Source of the DNA: Deltaproteobacteria bacterium
Lineage (GTDB): Bacteria; Desulfobacterota; Syntrophia; Syntrophales; JAAYKM01
NCBI GenBank assembly: GCA_019136935.1
Contig: JAGVTI010000245.1
Coordinates: forward strand, 1 to 9,960
Direction: 5' to 3'
DNA: 9,960 nt
Every line of letters begins with the position of its first letter. Position 1 is the stretch's first letter. The translations under genes and the position numbers were made by a program. Under the pieces are notes generated by a model. That model searched no databases, was not told the origin of the DNA, and worked only from the letters and a program-made list of their open reading frames with translations. Positions 1-8,468 of this stretch are shown piece by piece.

Positions 1-2
1 TC

Positions 3-1046
3 GTGTTCCTCATCGTGTTCTTCGCCCTTCTGGTCGATTTCATCCAGAAGAAGATCCTGTCCCATCTGCATCAAAGAACGCTCCAGACGGAAAATCCCTG
101 GGACAACGCCATCGTGGCTTCCCTGAAGAAACCCCTGAGCGCCCTGATCTGGATCCTCGGCGTTTACACCGCCATTCATTTCATGGTGCCGGAAACGTCT
201 TTTCTGGAACTGTCCCAGACGGCCGGCTACGTGGCGGTGATCGTCGTCATGACGTGGTTCCTCCTGAACCTCGTCCGGCAGGCCCATGACAACATCCTCG
301 AAATCCACCGCAAAAAAGGAGATCCCATCGACGCGACCACGGCGGACGCCATCGGAAAGCTCCTGAGAATCTCCATCCTGATCACGGCATCCCTGATGAT
401 CCTGCAGACTCTGGGATTCAGCATTTCGGGGGTTCTCGCCTTCGGCGGCATCGGCGGCATCGCGGTGGGCTTCGCGGCCAAGGACATTCTGTCCAATTTT
501 TTCGGCGGCCTGACCATCTTTCTGGACCGGCCCTTCGCCGTCGGGGACTGGATCCGTTCCCCGGACAGAAACATCGAAGGCGTGGTGGAATACATCGGAT
601 GGCGTCTCACCCGCATCCGCACCTTCGAAAACCGGCCTCTTTACGTTCCGAACGCGACCTTCACCACCATCGCCCTGGAAAATCCGTCCCGCATGACCCA
701 TCGGCGCATATACGAAACCATCCGCGTCCGTTATGACGATGCGGGCAAGATCATGGAGATCGTGCAGGACGTCCGGACGATGCTGATCGAGCATCCCGGC
801 ATCGATCCCGATCAAACCCTGATCGTCAATTTCAATACCTTCGGTCCATCCTCCCTGGACTTCTTCATCTATGCCTATACCCGGACAAAGGTATGGGTGG
901 AATACCACCAGGTCAAGGAGGACGTTCTCATGAAGGCCTACCGGATTGTCGTCTCTCACGGCGCCGAAGTCGCTTTCCCGACTTCGACGATCCATATTCC
1001 CGAGCGGGTATTGCTGGGGCAGGCGGAAGTCCTGTCGAAGAAATAA
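3..1046 (+). CDS. MscS-family mechanosensitive ion channel, YnaI-like (5' end at window edge)
   Basis: Inner-membrane channel that opens under membrane tension and releases solutes on hypo-osmotic shock. Residues below count from the GTG at position 3. Hydrophobic segments lie near 2-12, 45-60, 73-92 and 121-138. The pore helix and start of the beta domain follow at about 141-171, with the glycine/alanine-rich FGGIGGIAVGFAAKDILSNF. The beta domain has DRPFAVGDWIRSPDRNIEG (175-193), then RPLYVPNATF (211-220) and ENPSRMTHRRI. These match E. coli YnaI closely from memory, and the 347-residue length is similar. The C-terminal alpha/beta domain ends near HGAEVAFPTSTIHIPE. The frame is open to the left edge, so the GTG may not be the true start. 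No RBS can be assessed. yitT-like gene follows 59 bp downstream on the same strand. Family assignment is firm; conductance and gating type are not readable. Confidence 0.93.
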   Translation: MFLIVFFALLVDFIQKKILSHLHQRTLQTENPWDNAIVASLKKPLSALIWILGVYTAIHFMVPETSFLELSQTAGYVAVIVVMTWFLLNLVRQAHDNILEIHRKKGDPIDATTADAIGKLLRISILITASLMILQTLGFSISGVLAFGGIGGIAVGFAAKDILSNFFGGLTIFLDRPFAVGDWIRSPDRNIEGVVEYIGWRLTRIRTFENRPLYVPNATFTTIALENPSRMTHRRIYETIRVRYDDAGKIMEIVQDVRTMLIEHPGIDPDQTLIVNFNTFGPSSLDFFIYAYTRTKVWVEYHQVKEDVLMKAYRIVVSHGAEVAFPTSTIHIPERVLLGQAEVLSKK

Positions 1047-1093
1047 AAAAGTGTTTTTACGCACGGGCCCGGTCATGAAACGGAGATCCGGGC

Positions 1094-1101
1094 AAAGGAG
1101 G
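1094..1101 (+). promoter_or_regulatory. Ribosome binding site of the YitT-family gene
   Basis: AAAGGAGG lies four bases before the ATG at 1106. It is a near-perfect Shine-Dalgarno match and fixes this start against the overlapping frames. The rest of the 59-bp gap holds only a weak AT-only inverted repeat (TAAAAA, loop AGTG, TTTTTA at 1044-1059) over the channel gene's stop codon. No promoter is obvious, so read-through from the channel gene is plausible. Confidence 0.8.
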
Positions 1102-1105
1102 AACA

Positions 1106-1984
1106 ATGATTTCAGGATTCCGCGGCGTGATCGGCGGATACCACATCGGAAGCATTCTCCGGAATCTCGGTCTGATCTCGATCGGCAGCGTCATCTGCGC
1201 CGTGGCCATCAACGGGATCCTGGTCCCGAAGGCATTTGTCAGCGGAGGCGTCACCGGTTTGGCCCTGGTCATTCATTACCTTGCCCCCGGGATATCCCTG
1301 GGCGCCCTGTACCTGCTCCTGAATATCCCCCTGTTCGCCCTGGGATGGAAATATGTCGGCCGCCGTTTTTTTCTCTACAGCATCGTCGGGACGTTCCTCT
1401 TCTCCCTGGCCGTGGAATGGATATCCATCCCCATTTCCATCCAGGACAAATTCCTTGCGGCTCTTTTGGCGGGCATCATCATGGGGGTCGGATTGGGCGT
1501 CATCCTCCGTTCGGCCGGTTCCTCCGGAGGCACGGATATTCTTTCCGTCATGATTCTCATGCGTTTTTCCATCAGCCTGGGAAACACGACACTCGCTTTC
1601 AACAGTGCCGTCCTGATCATGACGGCCATCCTGTTTTCGTTGGAAAGCGCCCTTTACACGCTGGTTTTCATTTATGTGACAGCCCGCGTGATGGATTTGG
1701 TGGTGACGGGATTGAGCCAGCGGAAATCGGTCATGATCATCTCGAAATCAAAAACTGAACTCGTCCGGTCGATTCTCGAGAAGCTGGACCGGGGTGTCAC
1801 GGTGATCCAGGCCAAGGGCGGGTACTCCGACGAACCCAGCGACATCATTTACACCGTGATCGCCTTCCGCGAACTGCCGAGATTGAAAAGGCTCGTCACC
1901 GCCGTCGATCCCGATGCATTCCTGGTGGTCACCGAAACAACCGAAGTCATGGGTCAGAGGATCGGCAACCAGCCCCACTGGTGA
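1106..1984 (+). CDS. YitT-family membrane protein (DUF161 + DUF2179)
   Basis: A 292-residue integral membrane protein of the YitT family, whose biochemical role is not established. The N-terminal two-thirds is a multi-helix membrane region. Helices lie at roughly 17-38, 45-60, 66-82, 88-108, 116-135 and 165-195. Family-typical motifs are KAFVSGGVTGLALVIHYL (42-59) and the SAGSSGGTDILS stretch (136-147). From about 205 the chain becomes a soluble alpha/beta domain of the DUF2179 type, with RGVTVIQAKGGYS (229-241), RELPRLKRLVTAVDPDAF and TETTEVMG. Length and domain order are normal for the family. The ATG at 1106 has a strong Shine-Dalgarno. It follows the channel gene by 59 bp and may be cotranscribed; both are membrane proteins, but no functional link is known. 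It converges on purF, with 57 bp between the stop codons. Confidence 0.93.
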   Translation: MISGFRGVIGGYHIGSILRNLGLISIGSVICAVAINGILVPKAFVSGGVTGLALVIHYLAPGISLGALYLLLNIPLFALGWKYVGRRFFLYSIVGTFLFSLAVEWISIPISIQDKFLAALLAGIIMGVGLGVILRSAGSSGGTDILSVMILMRFSISLGNTTLAFNSAVLIMTAILFSLESALYTLVFIYVTARVMDLVVTGLSQRKSVMIISKSKTELVRSILEKLDRGVTVIQAKGGYSDEPSDIIYTVIAFRELPRLKRLVTAVDPDAFLVVTETTEVMGQRIGNQPHW

Positions 1985-2012
1985 AACGGTCGCAAGGGGC
2001 TTCCCGTCTCCC

Positions 2013-2049
2013 GGCGGCCTGCATTATGAACCCCGCCTTCTTCATTTTC
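2013..2049 (+). terminator. Weak candidate terminator between yitT-like gene and purF
   Basis: The convergent gap (1985-2041) holds GGCGG at 2013-2017 and CCGCC at 2033-2037, with a 15-base loop, then the T-rich run TTCTTCATTTT on the + strand. The stem is only five pairs and the loop is long, so this is a poor intrinsic terminator. On the minus strand no T tract follows, so I see no clear terminator for the purF transcript. Confidence 0.2.
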
Positions 2050-3496
2050 CCTGCTTCTCGAAACAGAGTTTTTCCAGGCTCTCCGGAGGAACGATCGGGT
2101 AGTTCCCCGTATAGCAGGACAGGCAGAACTGATCGGCGGGCATTCCCGTTGCGGCCACCATCCCTTCCAGGCTCAGGTAATGGAGGGATTCGAGGCCGAG
2201 AAAGCGGGCGATGGCATCGACGCTCCCCTCCCGGGCGGCGAGGAGCTCCCCCTTGGAGGAAAAATCGATCCCGTAGGGGCAGGGAAAGCGGGTGGGGGGA
2301 CAGCTGACGGCCATGTGAATCTCCTTCGCCCCGTTTTCCCGCAAATTCCTCACCCGGTTCCGGCTCGTCGTCCCCCGGATGATGGAATCCTCGACGATGA
2401 GTACCCGTTTACCCCTGAGAAGCGGGCGGACGGGGTTCAGCTTGACGCGGACCCCGAAGTCCCTCATGATCTGGGTGGGTTGAATAAAGGTTCGTCCCAC
2501 GTAGTGATTCCGGATCATCCCCATCTCGAAGGGAATCCCGCTCTCCTCGGCGTAACCCAGGGCGGCGTAATTCCCCGAATCCGGGAAAGGCATGACCAGA
2601 TCCACCCCGGGCTGAAACTCCTTGGCCAGGCGGTGGCCCAAACGCTTGCGGCAGAGGTAGACGTTTTCCCCGAAGACCTGGCTGTCCGGCCGGGCGAAGT
2701 AGATCATTTCAAAAATGCAATGGCACGGCTTCACGGCGGGGAAGGGATTGAGACTGCGCAGCCCCGATTCGTCGATCATGACGATTTCGCCCGGTTCGAT
2801 ATCCCGCAGGTACTGGGCCCCGATGAGATCGAAAGCGCAGGTCTCCGATGCAATCACCCAGCCATGATGATCGAGGCGTCCCAGGGAAAGGGGACGAAAC
2901 GCCCGGGGATCCCGCGTGGCGATCACCTTGTCTTTTGTCAGCATGACCACGCTGTAAGCGCCCCGAACCTGGGAGAGGGCATTGACGAGGGCGTCCTCGA
3001 AGCGGTCTTTGAGGTGTGGGGCCATCAGGTGAATGATGACTTCGCTGTCCATCGTCGACTGGAAAATGGAGCCCTTGTCTTCCAGGGCCGACCGCAACGC
3101 CTGGGCGTTGACGAGGTTCCCGTTATGGGCCAGGGCATAATATTCGTCGGCATGGTGCACCAGGAAAGGCTGCGCGTTGGAAATCACGGAGGAGCCCGTC
3201 GTGGAATACCGGACATGGCCGATCGCCATGGTACCGGGAAGCTTCTTCAGGTTCTCCTCCTGGAAGACTTCGGAAACCAGCCCCATGCCTTTTCTCTCCC
3301 GGATCCGGCAACCGTCGGCCACGGCGATCCCCGCGCTTTCCTGCCCCCGGTGCTGAAGGGCGAAAAGCCCGAAGAAGGTCAGGCGCGCCGCCTCCTCGTG
3401 ACCGTAAACGGCGAAAACCCCGCAGGCGTCCCGGGGTTTCCCATCGGTTTGAACCGCCTTTTTCACCGCCTTTCCAACGCCATGATCGATGCCCAT
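2042..3496 (-). CDS. purF: Amidophosphoribosyltransferase (Fe-S, B. subtilis type)
   Basis: First committed step of purine synthesis: PRPP plus glutamine give 5-phosphoribosylamine, glutamate and pyrophosphate, in the cytoplasm. Residues count from the ATG at 3496 (484 aa). The nucleophile Cys25 sits in DACGVFAVYG, implying removal of a 24-residue propeptide to expose the Ntn cysteine. Class II glutaminase motifs follow: LQHRGQESAGI, GHVRYSTTG and AHNGNLVN. The PRPP loop is VLIVEDSIIRGTTS (about 365-378). Cys260, Cys406, Cys458 and Cys461 fit the four [4Fe-4S] ligands of the B. subtilis enzyme; the first two fall at mature positions 236 and 382, as there. The frame is open up to 3556, but an upstream start would run inside carB and lacks the internal cysteine context. 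The ATG at 3496 has GGAGG ten bases before it, within the last carB codons. It is the last gene of the cluster, five bases after carB, so translational coupling is likely. Confidence 0.97.
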   Translation of the reverse strand: MGIDHGVGKAVKKAVQTDGKPRDACGVFAVYGHEEAARLTFFGLFALQHRGQESAGIAVADGCRIRERKGMGLVSEVFQEENLKKLPGTMAIGHVRYSTTGSSVISNAQPFLVHHADEYYALAHNGNLVNAQALRSALEDKGSIFQSTMDSEVIIHLMAPHLKDRFEDALVNALSQVRGAYSVVMLTKDKVIATRDPRAFRPLSLGRLDHHGWVIASETCAFDLIGAQYLRDIEPGEIVMIDESGLRSLNPFPAVKPCHCIFEMIYFARPDSQVFGENVYLCRKRLGHRLAKEFQPGVDLVMPFPDSGNYAALGYAEESGIPFEMGMIRNHYVGRTFIQPTQIMRDFGVRVKLNPVRPLLRGKRVLIVEDSIIRGTTSRNRVRNLRENGAKEIHMAVSCPPTRFPCPYGIDFSSKGELLAAREGSVDAIARFLGLESLHYLSLEGMVAATGMPADQFCLSCYTGNYPIVPPESLEKLCFEKQGK

Positions 3497-3501
3497 CTCC
3501 C

Positions 3502-6500
3502 TCACTCCTCCCCGGCGGATACCCGGTGATAATCCTGGAGGGGATTCACGCCCCATCCTTTCCGTTTCAAGGCCATGACGGCCTCACTCAGGGCCCGGGC
3601 GCCGGACAGGGTCGTCGTGTAAAGGATGTTGTACACCAGCGCTCCCCGGCGGATATGATACGCATCGCGGGAAGACTTCCGGCCGACGCTCGTGTTGATG
3701 ATGATCTGGATATCCCCGTTCTTGATCCGGTCCACCACGTGGGGCCGTCCTTCGCTGACCTTCTGAATCGTCTCCACCGGGATCCCCCTGTCCCGGAGCC
3801 GGGCCGCAGTTCCCCTCGTGGCCGTGATGGAAAAACCCATGTCGTAAAAATGCCGGACGACGGGAACGATCCGGTCCTTGTGATCATCGTGGACGCTGAC
3901 AAAAACGCACCCATCGAGGGGCACCTCGAAACCGGCGGCCATCTGGGATTTCGCGAAGGCCACGCCGAAGGACCGGTCGATCCCCATGACCTCGCCCGTC
4001 GATTTCATCTCCGGTCCCAGGAGGATGTCGACGTTGGGAAACCGGTTGAAGGGGAAGACCGCTTCCTTGACGGAAACATGATCCGGCCGGATGGTTCCCG
4101 TAATCCCGAGTTCCCGGAGGGTACGGCCCAGCATGACCCGGGTCGCCATTTTCGCCAGGGGCACGCCGATCGCCTTGCTGACGAAGGGAATCGTCCGGGA
4201 GGCCCGGGGATTCACTTCCAGGACGTACAAAACGCCGTCCTTGACGGCGTATTGAATGTTCATGAGACCGACGACGCCGAGTTCCCGAGCGATCCGTTTC
4301 GTCTGTTCGTCGATCGTGGCCAGCAGTTCCCGGGAAAAGGTCATCGGGGGAAGGACACAGGCGCTGTCGCCGGAATGGATCCCCGCCTCCTCGATGTGCT
4401 CCATGATCCCCGCCACGACCGTTTCGGTTCCGTCGCTGAGGGCATCGACATCGACTTCGACGGCGTCTTCCAGAAACTTGTCGATCAGGATGGGATGACC
4501 CGGTGAAACTTCCAGCGCCCGGACCATGAACTGACGCAACGTACCTGAATCATAAATGATTTCCATGGAGCGCCCCCCGAGAACGTAGGAGGGCCGGACG
4601 AGGACAGGGTAGCCGATTCGCTCGGCGGCGATGACGGCCTCTTCGGTGTTCATGGCCGTATCGTTCTTCGGCTGATTCAGTTGCAGGCGCTCGACGATTT
4701 CCTGGAAACGTTCCCGGTCCTCCGCCCGGTCGATCGCGTCGGGAGAAGTCCCCAGGATGGTCGCCCCGGCGGCTTCCAGCCCCTTGGCCAGGTTCAGGGG
4801 GGTCTGGCCGCCGAACTGGACGATGACGGGGACCGCCCCGATATCGCCGTTGCCCTCGGTTCTCAGGATATGCAGGACGTCCTCCAGGGTCACGGGTTCG
4901 AAAAACAGCTTGTCCGAGGTGTCGTAGTCGGTGCTGACCGTCTCCGGGTTGGAATTGACCAGGATGCTCTCGTACCCCTCCTCGCGCAGGGCGAAGGACG
5001 CATGGACGCAGCAGTAATCGAATTCGATCCCCTGTCCGATCCGGTTGGGCCCGCCTCCCAGGATGGCCACCTTGCGCTTCGCCGACGGCCAGGCCTCGCA
5101 TTCCGTCTCGTAGGTCGAGTAATAGTAGGGCGTGTACGCCTCGAACTCCGCCGCGCAGGTATCGACGAGCTTGTAAACCGGCAGGATGCCTTCCCGGAAC
5201 CGCCGTTCGCGGATCTCCTGCTCCGTCGTCTTCCACAGTGCAGCCAGGAGCCGGTCGGAAAAGCCCATCTCCTTGGCTTCCCGCAGGAGACCGGCTGTCG
5301 GGACCGACTTCGCGATAATCCGTTCGGCCTGCACAATATCCTCGATCTGGCGAAGAAACCAGGGATCGATCCGGGTCAGGCGGTGAACCTCTTCCACGGT
5401 CATTCCTGCATGAAACGCCGCCGCCACATGGTAAAGCCGTTTGGAGTTGGGCTTTTTGATATTGGCCGCAATCACCTCCCGTGCCTGCCTGCCCTCTTTG
5501 GGCAGGGGCTCGATCAGGCCGAAGCGCCCCGTCTCCAGGGAACGAACCGCCTTCTGGAGGGCTTCCCGGAAGGTCCGGCCGATGGCCATGGTCTCGCCGA
5601 CAGACTTCATGGACGTCGTCAGGAAATCTTCCGTTTCGGGGAATTTCTCGAAGGTCCACCGGGGAATCTTCACGACGCAGTAATCGATGGCCGGCTCGAA
5701 CGACGCCCTGGTTTCCCGGGTGATGTCGTTGGGGATTTCATCCAGGGTGTACCCGACGGCGAGCTTCGCCGCGATCTTGGCGATGGGAAATCCCGTCGCC
5801 TTGGAGGCCAGGGCCGACGAGCGGGACACACGGGGGTTCATTTCGATGACGATCATCTCGCCGTTTTCGGGGTTGACGGCGAACTGGCAGTTCGATCCGC
5901 CCGTCTCCACGCCGATCTCCCGCATGATGGCGATCGCCGCATCGCGCATGACCTGGTATTCCCGGTCCGTCAGGGTCTGGGCCGGAGCCACCGTGATGGA
6001 TTCCCCCGTGTGGACCCCCATGGGATCGAGATTTTCGATGGAACAGATGATGACGACGTTGTCCGCCCGGTCACGCATGACCTCCAGCTCGTATTCCTTC
6101 CAGCCGAGAACCGACTGCTCCAGCATGATTTCATGGATCATGCTCGCGTCGAGCCCCGCCTTGGCAATCTCCAGGAGATCTTCGCGGTTATAGGCCACAC
6201 CGCTTCCCGTCCCCCCGAGGGTAAAGGAAGGCCGGACGATGATGGGAAAACCGATCCACTCCGATATCTGCAGGACCTCTTCCATGGACCGGGCAAAACC
6301 GCTTCGGGGAACCTTGAGGCCGATGCGCTCCATGGCCGCCCGGAATTTGCCCCGGTCCTCCGCCTTGTGGATGACATCGACGGACGCCCCGATCATTTCC
6401 ACGCCGAATTTCTCGAGGACACCCGTCTTTGCCACGGCCACGGCCGTGTTCAGCCCCGTCTGACCGCCCAGGGTGGGCAACAGGGCGTCGGGCCGCTCCT

Positions 6501-6738
6501 TCTCGATGATCCGGGCAACGGCTTCGGGGGTGATCGGCTCCACGTAGGTGCGGTCCGCCGTCCCCGGGTCCGTCATGATCGTGGCGGGGTTGCTGTTGAC
6601 CAGAACAACCTCGTATCCTTCCTCTTTCAGGGCCTTGCAGGCCTGGGTCCCCGAATAGTCGAACTCGCAGGCCTGGCTGATGATGATGGGACCCGACCCG
6701 ATGATGAGTATTTTCCTGAGATCCGTTCGCTTCGGCAT
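3502..6738 (-). CDS. carB: Carbamoyl phosphate synthase large subunit
   Basis: Synthetase subunit of CPSase. It uses two ATP, bicarbonate and ammonia channelled from CarA to make carbamoyl phosphate for pyrimidine and arginine synthesis. At 1078 residues it is full length. The N-terminus [20 protein letters not shown] is canonical and fixes the start. The first ATP-grasp half has R169 ([15 protein letters not shown]) and E299/N301 ([16 protein letters not shown]), at E. coli numbering. An oligomerisation region spans about 400-555. The second half begins near [20 protein letters not shown] and carries [16 protein letters not shown] and [17 protein letters not shown]. The C-terminal MGS-like allosteric domain (about 940-1078) contains [24 protein letters not shown] and [18 protein letters not shown]. 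Effector specificity (UMP, IMP, ornithine) cannot be read with confidence. guaA, not carA, lies directly upstream, 158 bp away; purF follows after five bases. No clear Shine-Dalgarno precedes the ATG. Confidence 0.98.
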   Translation of the reverse strand: MPKRTDLRKILIIGSGPIIISQACEFDYSGTQACKALKEEGYEVVLVNSNPATIMTDPGTADRTYVEPITPEAVARIIEKERPDALLPTLGGQTGLNTAVAVAKTGVLEKFGVEMIGASVDVIHKAEDRGKFRAAMERIGLKVPRSGFARSMEEVLQISEWIGFPIIVRPSFTLGGTGSGVAYNREDLLEIAKAGLDASMIHEIMLEQSVLGWKEYELEVMRDRADNVVIICSIENLDPMGVHTGESITVAPAQTLTDREYQVMRDAAIAIMREIGVETGGSNCQFAVNPENGEMIVIEMNPRVSRSSALASKATGFPIAKIAAKLAVGYTLDEIPNDITRETRASFEPAIDYCVVKIPRWTFEKFPETEDFLTTSMKSVGETMAIGRTFREALQKAVRSLETGRFGLIEPLPKEGRQAREVIAANIKKPNSKRLYHVAAAFHAGMTVEEVHRLTRIDPWFLRQIEDIVQAERIIAKSVPTAGLLREAKEMGFSDRLLAALWKTTEQEIRERRFREGILPVYKLVDTCAAEFEAYTPYYYSTYETECEAWPSAKRKVAILGGGPNRIGQGIEFDYCCVHASFALREEGYESILVNSNPETVSTDYDTSDKLFFEPVTLEDVLHILRTEGNGDIGAVPVIVQFGGQTPLNLAKGLEAAGATILGTSPDAIDRAEDRERFQEIVERLQLNQPKNDTAMNTEEAVIAAERIGYPVLVRPSYVLGGRSMEIIYDSGTLRQFMVRALEVSPGHPILIDKFLEDAVEVDVDALSDGTETVVAGIMEHIEEAGIHSGDSACVLPPMTFSRELLATIDEQTKRIARELGVVGLMNIQYAVKDGVLYVLEVNPRASRTIPFVSKAIGVPLAKMATRVMLGRTLRELGITGTIRPDHVSVKEAVFPFNRFPNVDILLGPEMKSTGEVMGIDRSFGVAFAKSQMAAGFEVPLDGCVFVSVHDDHKDRIVPVVRHFYDMGFSITATRGTAARLRDRGIPVETIQKVSEGRPHVVDRIKNGDIQIIINTSVGRKSSRDAYHIRRGALVYNILYTTTLSGARALSEAVMALKRKGWGVNPLQDYHRVSAGEE

Positions 6739-6786
6739 GTTATTTCAGTGTACGGATGGGCAAGTACCCGGCCGACGTTGTTGCTT

Positions 6787-6814
6787 ATTATCGTAACCGT
6801 TTGTTTTCTATTAA
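6787..6814 (-). promoter_or_regulatory. Candidate internal promoter for carB-purF
   Basis: On the minus strand TTAATA (6814-6809, four of six to the -35 consensus) and GATAAT (6792-6787, five of six to -10) are separated by 16 bases. A start near 6780 would give a leader of about 42 bases. AT-rich DNA makes such matches by chance, so this is tentative. If real, carB and purF could be expressed apart from carA and guaA. Confidence 0.3.
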
Positions 6815-6822
6815 CATTTTTC

Positions 6823-6886
6823 CATTTCGACCGCAGGGAGAAATCTTGAAATAACGGATCAGGATTTCTCCCGTTCGTTCGAAATG
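6823..6886. repeat. 64-bp nested palindromic element (REP/MITE-like)
   Basis: Two perfect nested inverted repeats are visible. Outer arms are CATTTCGA (6823-6830) and TCGAAATG (6879-6886). Inner arms are GGGAGAAATC (6836-6845) and GATTTCTCCC (6863-6872). They are separated by an unpaired 5/6-base internal loop, and the terminal loop is 17 bases (6846-6862). No T tract follows on either strand, so it is not a standard intrinsic terminator. The arm sequences resemble dispersed intergenic palindromes of the type TCATTTCGAACGAA...GAGAAATC that I recall from several bacterial genomes. That family resemblance is from memory and copy number here is unknown: only one copy lies in this window. Confidence 0.75.
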
Positions 6887-6896
6887 ACAGCCTCAT

Positions 6897-8426
6897 TTAT
6901 TCCCATTCGATCGTGCTCGGCGGCTTGGAACTGATATCGTAGACAACCCGGTTCACCCCCCGGACCTCGTTGATGATCCGGTTGGCGATCCGTCCCAGGA
7001 GGTCATGGGGCAGTTTCGCCCAGTCCGCCGTCATGGCGTCGTCGCTGGTCACGGCCCGGATGGCCAGGATATGCTCGTAGGTCCGCCGGTCCCCCATGAT
7101 GCCGACACTCTTGATGGGCAGCAGAACCGCGAAGGACTGCCAGAGCTTGCGGTAATAACCCGCCGCCCTGATCTCATCCTGGAGGATGACGTCGGCCTTC
7201 TTGAGGATGGACAGGCGGCGGTCCGTCACCTCACCGATAATCCGGATCGCAAGCCCCGGCCCCGGGAAGGGCTGCCGCCAGATCATCTCGTCGGGCAGAC
7301 CGAGTTCCCGGCCCAGCAGCCGGACTTCGTCCTTGAAGAGATGCTTCAGGGGCTCGATCAGTTTCAGGCGCATCCTCCTGGGAAGGCCTCCCACATTGTG
7401 GTGGGATTTGATGACCGCACTGGGACCGCCGAAGGCCGAGCGGGATTCGATGATGTCGGGATACAGGGTGCCCTGGGCCAGAAACGCCGCGCCCTTGATG
7501 CTCTTCGCCTCTTTCTCGAAGATTTCGATAAAGGTCCGGCCGATGATCTTCCGTTTCCGTTCCGGATCGGCAACCCCCTTCAAACGGTCCAGGAAAACCT
7601 TCTTCGCCCGGACGAAACGCAGGCGGATGCGGTAATGCTTGCGGAACACGTCCTGGACCTTTTCCGCTTCCCCTTCCCGGAGAACGCCGTTATCGACGAA
7701 AACGCAGGTGAGCCGGTCGCCGACGGCCTGATGAAGAAGCAGGGCCGCAACGGAAGAATCGACGCCGCCGCTCAACCCCAGGATGACCCGGCCAGACCCG
7801 ACCTGGGAACGGATCTCCTCGACGGCGTCCCGGGCAAACGATTCCATTGTCCAGGATTTCTCGCAACGGCAGACCCGGAAGAGAAAGTTTTCGAGCATCC
7901 TCATCCCTTCGCGGGTGTGAACCACTTCCGGGTGGAACTGGAAGCCGTAGAATCTTTTCTCCCTGTTTTCCGCCGCCGCCACGGGCGTATTGTCCGTCAC
8001 CGCCGTGGCCTGGAAACCCGCGGGAAGGGCCTGTATCGAATCGCCGTGGCTCATCCAGCACGTCGTTTCTTTTTCAATGCCCCGGAAAATGCCTCCACCG
8101 TCTTTGACGGTCAGGGCGGCAAAACCGTACTCCCGTTTGTTCGACCCGGCGACGGCGCCGCCCAGGATGTTCACCATGTACTGCATGCCGTAGCAGATCC
8201 CTAAAACGGGAATGCCCAGTTCAAAGATACCCGGATCGACCTTCGGGCTTCCCTTTTCATAGATACTGGCAGGGCCTCCCGACAGGATGATGCCTTCGGG
8301 TTGAAGGGTCCTGATCTGGTCGAGGGGGATATCCGGGGGCTCGATCTGGCAATAGACATGGTGCTCCCGGACACGGCGGGCGATCAACTGGTTATACTGG
8401 GATCCGAAATCGATGATGAGAATCAA
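6897..8426 (-). CDS. guaA: GMP synthase (glutamine-hydrolysing)
   Basis: Converts XMP to GMP with ATP and glutamine, the last step of guanine nucleotide synthesis, in the cytoplasm. At 509 residues it is a complete two-domain GuaA. The class I amidotransferase domain (1-185) has [18 protein letters not shown], the nucleophile Cys78 in GICYGMQYM, and His165/Glu167 in [10 protein letters not shown]. The ATP pyrophosphatase domain follows, with P-loop [14 protein letters not shown] (217-230) and [10 protein letters not shown]. The C-terminal dimerisation domain has [23 protein letters not shown] and the diagnostic end [14 protein letters not shown]. The start is TTG: it gives the expected N-terminus [10 protein letters not shown], and AGAGG lies six bases upstream (8437-8433). 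It is 42 bp downstream of carA; a small TCAGG-AAAA-CCTGA hairpin (8444-8457) lies in that gap. The usual partner guaB is not in the window. Confidence 0.98.
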   Translation of the reverse strand: MILIIDFGSQYNQLIARRVREHHVYCQIEPPDIPLDQIRTLQPEGIILSGGPASIYEKGSPKVDPGIFELGIPVLGICYGMQYMVNILGGAVAGSNKREYGFAALTVKDGGGIFRGIEKETTCWMSHGDSIQALPAGFQATAVTDNTPVAAAENREKRFYGFQFHPEVVHTREGMRMLENFLFRVCRCEKSWTMESFARDAVEEIRSQVGSGRVILGLSGGVDSSVAALLLHQAVGDRLTCVFVDNGVLREGEAEKVQDVFRKHYRIRLRFVRAKKVFLDRLKGVADPERKRKIIGRTFIEIFEKEAKSIKGAAFLAQGTLYPDIIESRSAFGGPSAVIKSHHNVGGLPRRMRLKLIEPLKHLFKDEVRLLGRELGLPDEMIWRQPFPGPGLAIRIIGEVTDRRLSILKKADVILQDEIRAAGYYRKLWQSFAVLLPIKSVGIMGDRRTYEHILAIRAVTSDDAMTADWAKLPHDLLGRIANRIINEVRGVNRVVYDISSKPPSTIEWE

Positions 8427-8468
8427 GGGTAACCTCTTTCTATTCAGGAAAACCTGACGGCCCCGGTT

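Larger units (their letters stand above)
6739..6896 (-). other. guaA-carB intergenic region (carB leader)
   Basis: This 158-bp gap is clearly more AT-rich than the flanking genes. On the minus strand it holds, in order, a 64-bp nested palindrome starting ten bases after the guaA stop, an A/T-rich stretch with promoter-like hexamers, and about 40 bases leading to the carB ATG. The sequence just before the ATG, CACTGAAATAAC, shows no purine-rich Shine-Dalgarno. I found no coding frame worth calling. Confidence 0.7.

Noticed and set aside
946..1758. 270-codon + strand frame overlapping the channel and YitT-like genes
   Set aside because: It is an out-of-frame shadow rich in Arg, Pro and His. 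The YitT-family frame has the membrane helices, family motifs and a strong ribosome site.
3497..3556. Upstream start for PurF at 3556
   Set aside because: It would add 20 residues read out of frame within the carB 3' end. The ATG at 3496 has a good Shine-Dalgarno and gives a normal length.
4681..6849. 722-codon open frame on the + strand opposite carB, and similar long frames opposite purF (2180-3529), guaA (7005-8204) and carA (8520-9623)
   Set aside because: They are antisense to genes with complete, recognisable motifs. Their translations are rich in Gly, Pro, Arg, Asp and His with no domain signature. GC-rich codon use on the real strand makes such frames common.
6823..6886. Palindrome as an intrinsic terminator after guaA
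   Set aside because: The stem is interrupted, the loop is 17 bases, and no T tract follows on the minus strand; carB lies downstream without a strong promoter.
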